A stretch of DNA of 64,000 nucleotides from assembly GCA_030686995.1 (NCBI GenBank), contig CM060686.1, positions 73,421,757-73,485,756 of the forward strand, written 5' to 3'. The notes under the pieces were generated by a model that saw only the letters and a program-made list of their open reading frames with translations, was not told the origin of the DNA and made no database searches. The position numbers and the translations under genes are program-made. Source of the stretch: Artemisia argyi (lineage: Eukaryota; Streptophyta; Magnoliopsida; Asterales; Asteraceae). Position 1 is the first letter of the stretch; every line of letters begins with the position of its first letter. This document shows, piece after piece, positions 15,058-24,929 of the stretch.

Positions 15058-15845
15058 TGTTGGAATTATTATATCATGACATTCATATAAATAAACCAAG
15101 TACGTCAAAGTGAGCATAAGCGGAAGCAATTATAATAGATCGAATAACATGTAATTAATTAATCAATTATTTAAATAGTAAACATACCTTTGTGATTCTA
15201 GCCCGAACAAGAATCAAATTGCAATCTTCCGGAACCAAGAACCCTAATTAGGGTTTATAAGGATTATAAGAATTACCCCTTACCGTTTTGTAATTCAATC
15301 CAAGAATCAAACAATAGTGTGTTTGATTCATGTTCTTGTACACACGTACTAATTCAAGAAAAGTATTTGCAAGTAATAAACACAAAACCTTTTTGGATCT
15401 TATGAAAATCAAAACCCTTATGGGTTGTTTGATAAGAATCGACCAAGGAGAGAAAAGGAGAAGAAAACACCAAGATGTGTGTGTACAAGTTATGAGAAAA
15501 ACCTACATCTTGGGTTTGCTTATATACTAATCAATACTTGGAGCACAAGGCACATAAGGAGGTGGAAACCCCCTATGGCCGATCGGTTTAGGTAATCCCT
15601 AGGGGATTCCGGAACCTTCTCTTGTTTCCAAATTTTGCCTAGTATTACTTTCCTAATCTTCGTTTAATAAATAATTAGTCATTAATCAATAATACTAATT
15701 ATTATTATTTATTTTGTATTTAATAATTAATTATAACATTTATAAATAATTATTACTTTTTCTCTTCATACGTATTGTGTGCAATCCCGTGATCTCAAGT
15801 TCGATCCTAACATACGACTACTAAAATAATGTCCATAATCTAACA
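15058..15845 (-). repeat. LTR of the LARD-like element (5' LTR in element orientation)
   Basis: 788 bp, the same length as its partner. Six single-base differences were seen, all A/G or C/T. This would be the promoter-bearing copy for the minus-strand transcript. Confidence 0.93.
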
Positions 15846-15990
15846 TCATATAGAGCAGATTGTTGTAAATATATAACATGAATTATAGTTTTAGACAGAC
15901 AAAACCAATTAAGCAAGAAATATGAAATGATAACCATTCTCTCCCCCAATTTGCATATATACAAAAATAACAACATGAATAAGAACATAC

Positions 15991-16540
15991 CATATCTCTC
16001 CTGAAATTCAGGTGTACTTTGTAAGAACTCCAGACCTGGATGACTTGCCAAAAGCTCACGAAGTATGGGTTTAAAGTCTTCCTATTGCACCATATCAAAG
16101 AAAGGACATGTCATTAAACTTCTACTGAGTACAAGTATACCGATAAATCATATCTCATGGCAAAATTGGCCTATAGAAACAAATGCTCAGAAACAAATTT
16201 ACAGTACTTCTGGAAGAAAACACTGTGCATCGTAAACGTAGATATTTTCATTCAAAAAAAAGAACAACGCATGCTAAACTCAGATTCATAATTCAAACTG
16301 TAACATCAGTCAAAAGGAAAGCTGTCACGTTCCTTTTTAAAAGAAATTTTTCTATAAGCTTAGTTGCAAAAACTCTATTTCTAATAACCATATAATCCCA
16401 GTGACAATGATGGGGATTGAGTAATGAGGAATACATGAGTTAGATATTTCAAATCAAGCTGCTTCAATATTGTAAATATCTGGGTAGCTATATCTTTTGT
16501 TAGCATGTTGCTGTGAACCCAGTAATAAACAAAGGCATCC
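15991..16540 (-). pseudogene. PP2A B'' regulatory subunit fragment (two exons)
   Basis: Two spliceable exons on the minus strand. Exon A (16540-16435) encodes DAFVYYWVHSNMLTKDIATQ and then FTILKQLDLKYLTH. Exon B (16081-15991) encodes [19 protein letters not shown] and then [11 protein letters not shown]. The join LTH/EDF is in frame, with AG before each exon and GT after. This matches the region before the first EF hand of plant protein phosphatase 2A B'' subunits (calcium-binding regulatory subunits that direct PP2A to targets, TON2/FASS-related). No upstream or downstream exons were recognised: to the right lies a Copia remnant, to the left the LARD-like element. It is therefore a fragment, perhaps carried by another element. 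Confidence 0.78.
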
Positions 16541-17097
16541 CTGCAGACATGTTAAGACAAACTTAGAAAAATAATAAGTAAATGGCACAATTTCCATCAG
16601 TAGCAATAAGATTATACAAGAAAATATTTTACAACACAGTTCCAACATAATTTGCTTATGCAATTGGATTGTATAGAGCTGCAGATATAGCAAAACCAAT
16701 TCTAGTATTCTGACCAGTAGGGGCAAGGGTTACATCAAACAAAGTAAACAAAAATACTATTGGTTAACCAGATACACACATAGTCCTCTTTCAATGACTT
16801 AAATTCCTTCCCAGATGCATTGATGTTTCAACTAAACCTGGTGATATTTCCCCAGAAAACTAAAACTATCATACAAATATCCCTAGAAATACCAAAGATA
16901 TGTTTCTTTTTTACGACCTAGCAAAGATCTCCTACTCAATGACATTAAGCTCTTGTCTTTCAATTGGATTACTTCTAGATGTAAAAATTCTTGTTTAAAC
17001 CAGATTTAGTGGTTTAATAACCCGTGTAACGCTCAATCCCACATTTTGTAACTCCTCTTCTAGCCACTTGCTAGTTTCTAGTTCAGTTACCATTCTA
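16541..17097. other. No gene seen
   Basis: AT-rich sequence, possibly intron of the PP2A B'' fragment. A partial Helitron-like hairpin (AACCCGTGTAACGC) lies at about 17020. Confidence 0.4.
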
Positions 17098-19370
17098 AAA
17101 AAATGTTTCTTGTTTACGGAGGTTCTGATGAAGAGCTAAGTGTTAAATGCTACACTGATGTTGGATTCGAAACAGATAGAGTTGACACTCTATCACAATC
17201 AGGCTATGTTTTCGTATTGAATGGAGGCGCAATTGACTGGAGAAGAGCCAAGAAGAGCACGATCGCAATGTCTTCTGCATAATTGGAATACTAGATGCTT
17301 CAGAAGCTACAATGGAAGCTGTTTGGATAAGGAAATTTATTTATGGGCTTGGCATTGTTCCTAGTATTACAAGACCAATGAAAATTGTGACAATTCTGGA
17401 ACTATCATTGTAGAAAATGAACCTGAAGTTCAGAGAGGTGCCAAACAAAATCTTCACAAATTTTTTTGGTTAAAGGGTTGTACCTGGTGAAGAAAATTAA
17501 AAAAAGAATGATCATACAAGATAAAAAAGTAGCTATGAACCACTCTTAACAATGAAAAAAAACCACGTGCTTTGAACAAGCTCAAAGCACGACAACCAAA
17601 CTATGCTAGAGAAAATAAAAAGAATTTACATTTTATTCCTCTAGACCCTGTGATACTAATCAATTCACATCAACTTCCATAAGCCAACTTCCACGTTTCC
17701 ATAAGCTTGCCAACTCTTGCATTCCTTTTGAACTTTATAGAAGCTAGCTTCAACCTTACTGAATCAAGATTGAACCTAGCCACCTGCTCAACTTTCTGAT
17801 CTCCTTTCCCATGCACCCTGAAGTTGTGTTCCCTCCATAAAAAGTACGAGGTTGCTGCCAATAGAAGGTGTGCAACAATACTTTGCACATATTTGTGTTT
17901 GGAGATAGGAAGAATCCAAAGAATGATATCTCAATGAAACTCCTGAAAAATCGGCCATGTCCAGTTTGCCAAACTTTAGATGAAAATGTGCATTTGAAAA
18001 ACAAATGTTCGTGGGAGTCTTGTTGTGTCTTGCATAGCGGGCACCTACTTATGTCAATATCATTTCCCACATCCCATTATTTAAGCCGATCTTGAGTTTT
18101 CAATCTCTTTCTCATAACTAACCAAAGGTGTATAGCATGTCTTGGAAATCCATAGCTTGACCATACAAGGTGAAACCAATCTTTTTCGCTACCCTTATGT
18201 CTGATGGTATGCCAAACTTCTCGAGAAGAGAACTCTCTAAGAGTACCATCATGGGCTCTCCAAAGCAGCTTATCAACCTAAGCTTCATTAAGAAATGGAA
18301 CATTTATTTGAAACAAAGCCGGATACCTACGAAACCAAGCAATGGGCCACGCCCAATCTCCTTCAGAAATAACATAAAAAATGTTAGCTTGAATATCAAA
18401 ACCCGCGTTCGGAACAACACGATACGAAACATGATTCATGAGAGGACATTGAGTATCCCAATTATCAAACCATGCTGATGTGTTTCGGCCATCCCCAAGA
18501 ACATGCCAAAAATGTGGAAGGATAGTATCCCGAATTTGGAGCAGCTTACACCATCCCCAAATCACATTATAAGCCAAATCCATGTTCCCAAAACTCCTAT
18601 TTTTCAATTTATACGCGTGAATCCATTTCACCCATAAAGATTCCTTGTTAGTTATATTTTTCATACATGGGTAGACATCAATGCAACTTTAAAATCATCC
18701 AACTTATGAATGCCAAGACCAGCTTCGGGTTTAGGAAGACAAACATCATCTCAAGAGACCTTCGCTTTACCACACTTCATATCACCTTGACACCATCAGA
18801 ACCCGCATATTAATTGTTCAATGCCATACATAATACCAATGGGAAGAATGAAAACGCATGCCCAATATATATGCATATGATGATAAGACCGAACTAATAA
18901 GTTGAAGCCTCCCCGCAAAGGAAAACCATTTGTTCTTCCAATCTCAAATTTTACAAACTCTTTCAATAAGAATATTGTAATCTTTGTAAAGAAGACGTGA
19001 AGAAATAAGAGGAACACCAAGATACTTAATTGGGAGAGAGTACCTTCTTCAATGGCATGAGTTGAAGAATAGAAGCTCTAACACGGTCACTTACATTACA
19101 TAAAAAGATCGTGCTCTTCGGGATACCAGGAACTAGCCCCGAGACGCCTTTAAACTCTTCAAGAGACTCCATAATGACTTCAGCCAAATTAATATCACCA
19201 TGACTTTAGCCAAATTAAAATCTTCACAAATTTCATTACAATCATGAAGTTATTGAAAGAGGCGAAGTAAGTATTCTCAAAGTTCACACATATGACAATT
19301 AGCTAATCCATTTACAAAGGCAATGTCTGTAGCCAAATATGCGGAACATGCAACGGGTATTGGGTTTCAA
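17098..19370 (+). pseudogene. Old Copia RNase H remnant, split by a LINE
   Basis: 17098-17463 encodes the Copia RNase H region: MFLVYGGSDEEL, YTDVGFETDRVDTLSQSGY, VFVLNGGAIDWRRAKKST, then after frame breaks CDNSGTIIVENEPE. The protein resumes at 19217-19370 with HEVIERGEVSILKVHTYDN and NPFTKAMS, the usual C-terminal end. Stop codons and frameshifts are present, for example TAA near 17280. Only the end of pol is present; no LTR for this remnant was found. It is clearly older than the two full-length Copia elements in the window. Confidence 0.8.
17464..19216 (-). mobile_element. 5'-truncated L1-type LINE
   Basis: Flanked by a 17-bp target duplication AAAATCTTCACAAATTT (17447-17463 and 19217-19233). 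The minus-strand element ends in a short A tail, seen as T's at 17461-17467. Its broken ORF2 shows the C-terminal part of plant LINE reverse transcriptases: MHIYWACVFILPIGIMYGIE (about 18880-18800), LWVKWIHAYKLKNRSFG and WGWCKLLQIRDTILPHFWHV (18664-18450), and a zinc-binding zf-RVT motif CPLCKTQQDSHEHLFFKC (about 18040-17985). Endonuclease and most of the RT are missing through 5' truncation, which is usual for LINEs. Frameshifts break the rest. Confidence 0.85.
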
Positions 19371-19402
19371 CCTGCTATTATTATATGTAATCTATGTATT
19401 TA

Positions 19403-19404
<2 letters not shown>

Positions 19405-19475
<71 letters not shown>
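19405..19475. repeat. (TA)n microsatellite
   Basis: TA run with one CA interruption, just after the Copia RNase H remnant. Confidence 0.95.
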
Positions 19476-19479
<4 letters not shown>

Positions 19480-19499
19480 TGAGTTCCCCCTATTGAATG

Positions 19500-19576
19500 T
19501 GAGCATTAATGGTATAAGCTAAGAAACTCTATTATAATGTTAGCATTAATGGTATAAGCTAAGAAACTCTATTATA
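19500..19576. repeat. Short tandem duplication (about 40 bp)
   Basis: AGCATTAATGGTATAAGCTA plus AGAAACTCTATTATA occurs twice in succession; a weaker third copy lies near 19670. Confidence 0.8.
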
Positions 19577-19579
19577 CAA

Positions 19580-21265
19580 ATTAAGCTAAAAAACTTCATT
19601 AAAATAGCTTATCAAATAGCTTTTACAAACGAAAAGCCATGTAATAAAGAATGAGTTCCATGTTAATGTAAGCATTAATGGCATAAAATGGTAATCCATA
19701 TAATACATATCAACTAAAACACAACGAGCCTCCTAATATACAATTTAAAAGTTGTATAAATATATTTTTTTTCAATAACTTGATAAAAATGTTTTTGTGC
19801 TTTTTGTTTTTATACTTTATAAGAAAAACTAAGTTGTTATGGTCTTCATATTATCTCATTCAGGTTTACATTTAAAGTAAATGCTGATCATAAGTTTGAC
19901 TTATTGTCAAAATTTCCAATATATGTTTTTTGGTTAGCAAAACTATATGACGTGCTATTATTAGTGATATATTTGATACTACGCATTACGCTCTATTGTT
20001 TTTAGAATACCGGAGTAGCTTTATTTATACTCACGGTTAAAATACTATATAACTGAAGAAAATTTGTTAACTATCCAGGATGCATGGGTTCAACGTTAGC
20101 ACGGGATTATATATTCGCTTTACTTTCATGAATGTTCGTGACCAGGTGTCGTTCGCACGAAGATTCATATTGTAAATGACACGTTGAACTTTATAGAAAT
20201 AAAAGAAATTACTTAAAATCTCGCACTACACAATTCATGGCAACGGGAATGCGAATTAGCGTAAACGGAAGAGCAACATCAACAATTTGATGGTACACAT
20301 GATGAGTGAAGATTAAGAGTATATACAGAAAAAATCAACGCATCAACATAACCCGAACTCTTTTTACCCAAAATACAAGTATGATTTAATTATTATGAAC
20401 AAAGCCCGTGCATCGCACGGGCCATGATGTCTCGTTATTTGAATAATTTTGCAAATGGTTATATTATTTATTGAAACTCGTGTACTTGACGTTGCGATCA
20501 TATTTCATTAATATCAACTGCTTTTATATTTGCATATTTAAATCCACGAATAATTATTTATTCTAAAATTATCCACTATCACTTGATGATACGTGCATAA
20601 CATCAAGCTAAGACAAATGTAAGAGTGTTGATTATATTCAATGTTCTGAATATTTAATCGTTGGATTAATCAAATTCACATGTATTTAAGGAGATAAATG
20701 TTGGATTGACACAACCTACGAGAATTCACTACATGGGTTGTCGTATATGGTAAAGCTCGTAAATGGTTATGTCATTTGGCTCCTTACATTTGTGGCACGT
20801 GGAACTTGTCCATGTATGGAATATTATTGCTTTGATATGATTAAACGTTGACGTGAATAAGGCTACTAAAAAATCATTATTGGAAATAGTATGAAACACA
20901 TGACTAACACATGTTGTCAAGATGAGATTTGTTGCCCCAAAAATCATGGAGTTAAACACTTCTCGCTCTTGAAGATTTGAACAAGATGCGTACACGGCCG
21001 TGTCCAAATATAATTAAGATGAATCTTGAATTTATTTGACAATCTAGTTCAATATTCAAAGTTAAGAAACATAATTGTTAAATAAACAAGAATGCTTTAA
21101 TTTATATCTTATATTTAACCAAGTATCTGAAACAAAAAGAAAAATTGATTATAAACCATTATCCTAAAGGTTTAAGGAAACTGAAACTCAAGTATATTAG
21201 GGTCATTAGCATATTGCTAGACGCTAACTTTTGGTTGTATAATTACAAGGTAAGTATGTCATTAG
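19580..21265. other. Gene-poor AT-rich stretch with one Helitron-like hairpin
   Basis: No supportable gene. A perfect hairpin GCCCGTGC-AT-GCACGGGC lies at about 20404-20423, the usual Helitron 3' stem, but no CTAGT is within reach on either strand, so it is probably a decayed end. The open frame at 20729-21007 (minus) has no recognisable similarity. Confidence 0.45.
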
Positions 21266-21950
21266 CAAGAGGGAGCTGATGGAATACACTCTAGGCAAAT
21301 CATGTAATTATATGCTAAGTATACATGAGCCTAAGGGTCACACACAAATATACTTAGACACTCTTGTTTATAATATAAATAATATATTTATATTATATTA
21401 ATACCAATATGTATATATAATTGATTAAATAGTGCATTCATTAATAGTGTATTAATAAATAATTAGTCAAATATAATTATATTAAATATTTATTATAATA
21501 CATTAATAAATAAACCAATCATATCAAAATATGAAAACCCCATATTTGATAATGGCTGTTCGGCCAAACTTGAAGAAAAGGAAAGAAACGAAAACTTGTT
21601 TACCAAGTTCTATGTTTGAGGAGGTGAAATTTACCTTATAAATACCACACCTTAATAACTAAACATCTAGCCCTAATCTAGTCTTTTCCTCTCTCTTGTG
21701 GTTTGTCGATCGAAACCCAAACCCAAAGGATTTTTTGTTTTACTTTTTGTCTTGCTAGTATCAAGGACGTAAAGGCGACAATCTAATCGTGGTGTTGGAC
21801 TAGCATTATATAGGTGTTGAGGACATGTAGTGTGGATCAACTTAAGCGTATAACCACTTGTTGGTTATATTTATTTCTTGATCATTCCATATAAACAAGG
21901 CACATGTTTCTTGTTTACTTAATATACTAGACGAATACCTTTACTTGATA
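21266..21950 (+). mobile_element. Possible solo LTR
   Basis: The stretch has the look of a Copia-type LTR: an AT-rich first half, a TTATAAATACC box at about 21637, and then a CT-rich leader (TTTTCCTCTCTCTTGTGG). It resembles in layout, not in sequence, the LTR of the LARD-like element. I could not fix its borders or find a target duplication. Confidence 0.25.
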
Positions 21951-21951
21951 T

Positions 21952-22060
21952 ACTAGACGAATACCTGCACGCAACGATGGTGTATTGTGTCAAATAATTA
22001 TACTTGTGAACTTGTGATTCTGTTGTGACTCTTGATGCAATACTTAAAGGTTTAATTTGC
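21952..22060 (-). mobile_element. Helitron 3' terminus, minus strand
   Basis: ACTAG at 21952-21956 (CTAGT on the minus strand), then a sequence that matches the complement of the ends at 1965 and 43734: CGTTGCGTGCAGGTATTCG before CTAGT, and GTCAAA(T/C)AATTATA further in. A 26-bp partial duplicate of the end, also with ACTAG, lies at 21926-21950. The element body would extend to the right; its 5' end was not found. Confidence 0.6.
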
Positions 22061-22506
22061 AGTCATTGCAAGAAAAAAAAAAGTCTTTTGGTCATAAATC
22101 TAAAATGTAAAGTTTAAGGATTAAAAAAATATATAAATTATTAATTTAAAGGTGAATATTTTTACCATTATAAGTCAAGAGTATATTAGTAATTGAACTT
22201 TACTCATCATGTTTATAAGTTTTAAGAAAAAGAAGTTTCATCTTAACAACTTATAATGTATTTTTGGTCAAGTGAAAAAGTGAAATTGTGAAAAATTTAA
22301 ATTCAAGTCAATGCCAATTTTACCCTTGTCATCAACCAATAAATGGCAAATCAAAATTAATAGAAATCGCAAATCAAAGTAGCCAATCAATGAGAAGTAT
22401 TGATGGAAAGAAGTTAATGGAAATCACAAATCAAAGTCTGTCAAATTTTTTCTTCGAAACTGGAAAGTATTTGCCAAACAAAATGGGATGGGAAAATGAT
22501 TTCCTT

Positions 22507-22851
22507 TAGGGATGAGCATTTCGAACCGAATCCCGGAACCGAACCGGAACCGTACTGGTACCATACCGAAACGGTACCGTTCCCGATATATGGTACGGAA
22601 CCGGTACTACGAAATAAGGAGGAAAAAAAATCGGGACCACTAATTCGGTACGGGACCGGTACCAAATCGGGAAATTCCAGAAAAAAATGGGAAAAACCCG
22701 ATTTCTCGGTACCGGTACCGGTACCGATACCGGTACCGGTATCCGAATCCCGTTCGGTACGTACCGGTATTACTAATTTATGCTCGGGAAAAATTCGGTA
22801 CCACTAATTCGGTACTGGATCGGTACGGTACCGGTACCGTGCTCATCCCTA
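22507..22851. mobile_element. hAT-type MITE (345 bp) made of GGTACC-rich repeats
   Basis: Terminal inverted repeats TAGGGATGAGCA / TGCTCATCCCTA, with an exact 8-bp target duplication ATTTCCTT at 22499-22506 and 22852-22859. The interior is packed with overlapping GGTACCG and CGGAACCG blocks on both strands, so it can fold into long hairpins. Open frames in it on both strands (VPVPVPIPV-type) are products of the repeat and not genes. Confidence 0.9.
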
Positions 22852-22859
22852 ATTTCCTT

Positions 22860-24556
22860 GATGTTCAAATTTGTCACTCGTATGGAATTGCGAACTATAT
22901 CCGGAAACACATTGATGGAGAAGAAAACTTGTTTCATACACACAATATTTCAAACGTAAAGAAATGATTTGAAGAGTTTCATATACACACTCCACCATAT
23001 TTTCCTCTCTCTATAACAAGCACCCTCATTAGACATACACACACAAAAACCCTAATGACCACCACAAATTATTCCGCCGCCGCCACACTCATCGCCACAA
23101 CCACCACTGCTAACTGATTCTGCCCCAGTGTTTCGAGGTAGGTGGTTTCTTTGGTACTTTGGTGGTTTTGGTGGCGATTTTGTGGCTTAGGTGGCGAATT
23201 TATGGTTGGCGGTGCTGAGTTTCTCTTGTGTGGCTTTTGACCAGATGTGTCCGGATCTAAGCGGACCTAAACGTTTTTCCTAGATACTGTGAGTTTGGAA
23301 TTCCTTATGTTTTTACTCTATTTTCAAGAGTGTCTTTTCATGATAAAAGTTTTTATAAGATGTTTTGTGATCTTTGCAAATTATATTAGTTAGGTTTTAA
23401 AGAATATGTGATTCTTCCCGGTATGTGGAAATTTTATAGAGAAAGTAGATGATTTTTTGTGGGTTTTGTTTTGACGTTATATTTTTATATCCTTTTTCTT
23501 ACACCACATGAAAAACAAACACAACATCACAACCATAATGGGGATTTTTAATGTGCTTAGCGGTTCTGATATATGATTAGATATGGCGATTGTGTGTGTG
23601 TCTTTGTCATGGTTTTTGTAGTTTAGTGGTACGAGTGTTTGACAATTGTATCGGTGGTCAGTTGACCAAGTTGATGGTGTTTGAGACCATGTTGTGATAG
23701 GTTTAACAGGTTTTTCCTGTTAATTCTAAATGATCTCATAAGATTGCTAAGATCTGTTGTGGGTTCGAGTATGTGACTGTTGTGATAGACGCTTGTGTGT
23801 GTTTCATCCTGAATCTCATAAGATCAATTGATTAATTGTAGTTTTGGATTCTTTTTTATGTTAATATTTTTTTGGGGCAATGATGATAGATCTTGGCTAA
23901 TGTTTTGATATAATGAGCTTGGCTTAAGAATATTAGAGGATGGTGATTATGGTCATTTTTTTTACCAAATCGCAACCCAACAAAAAGCTTTGCTATGAAT
24001 GCCATTTTTTTAGATGATGGTGATTTGGGTGATTTTTTTTTACGAAATCGTAACCAAACAAAAAGCTTTGCTATGACTGCCATCTTTAAATAACAAAATA
24101 TTGCTTAACATGATCTGAGCCTATTTTAATTCTGGATAATCATTGAATATTAGTTTCATTTGGATGCTTCATAAGACACTGTTAGTTTTACCTATTTTAT
24201 ACGAGTAATATCTTTTATTTTAGATTTACATTCTGTAATATGAAATGAGAGAAACACTTTATCCACACGGAGGATTTTCAAGTGTAATGAAATTTATGAA
24301 AAAGGGAGAACAAACTCATGGAAAAAGGAAAAATGTTGCAGCAAGATTGGAATGAAAATGAAATGTTGCTAATGTAGCTGTTTACATGTCTTGGAATTTT
24401 TTTGAACTTATGCTTTGTAGTTTGTAATAACTGTGGTAATAGTTGTTTAGTACTTTAGTTGCACTTTGCAATGGAATTCTTTTGTAATGGCCACTGTGTA
24501 TATTCTTGGCTCCTTGCCATATTTTTCTTGTGTGCAGTTCTTTAATTTTGGATGCT
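22860..24556. other. Unrecognised sequence, possibly a gene 5' region
   Basis: CT-rich leader-like sequence at about 22990-23130, including an ATG with 20 codons (23056-23118, Thr/Ala-rich), followed by GT-rich and T-rich sequence like an intron. No family was recognised. A 77-bp tandem duplication lies at about 23935-24085 (ending in AAAAAGCTTTGCTATGA). Confidence 0.35.
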
Positions 24557-24581
24557 TTACACTCTGTTCCCGAGTATAAAG

Positions 24582-24929
24582 TGTTAGGTCATGATTTTTA
24601 TAACATAATCACTAAGATAGATCTAGAGAGAGAAAGTAAGTAGAGAGAGAGAGTGGAAGGAACCCTAAGAATGAAATGAAAGAGATGAAATTACTAGGAG
24701 AACCAACCAACCTCAAAATGAGGTTATACATAGCTATTTATAGGAAAGGATTAGGGCTTCACCACACTTAGACAATATTACACACTTAGCCCTTAGACTT
24801 TATCCAAACCTATAAACTAAGCGTAAAACTTAATAAAACATATGAAATAACTAACGTATTAACTAAATAATGCAACCTATAACAAAATTCAATTACCGAC
24901 ACTTGAAATACTAAAGTCTATTCCCAACA
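24582..24929 (-). repeat. LTR of Copia 1 (3' LTR in element orientation)
   Basis: 348 bp, TGTTAGGTCATG...CCCAACA. On the minus strand it contains CTATAAATAG (about 24733-24743), a good TATA box. Confidence 0.95.

Larger units (their letters stand above)
7728..15845 (-). mobile_element. Complete LTR retrotransposon without coding capacity (LARD-like)
   Basis: Two 788-bp LTRs (7728-8515 and 15058-15845) with TG...CA ends and an exact 5-bp target duplication TCATA (7723-7727, 15846-15850). I count six differences between the LTRs, all transitions, so about 99.2% identity. Orientation is minus: next to the right-hand LTR is a methionyl-tRNA-like primer site, next to the left-hand LTR a purine tract, and a TATATAAG box lies on the minus strand of each LTR. 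The 6.5-kb interior (8516-15057) is AT-rich and has no frame resembling gag or pol. It must have moved using proteins of another element. It lies near a PP2A B'' exon, perhaps within an intron of that fragment. Confidence 0.93.

Noticed and set aside
20402..20424. Complete Helitron end
   Set aside because: The stem is perfect, but no CTAGT-like terminus is at the right distance on either strand.
22288..22807. Frames in the GGTACC-rich MITE (VPVPVPIPV type)
   Set aside because: Products of the palindromic repeat, present on both strands.
23056..23118. Short Thr/Ala-rich frame starting with ATG as a gene
   Set aside because: Only 20 codons in a CT-rich stretch. It could be an upstream or first exon, but nothing supports it further.
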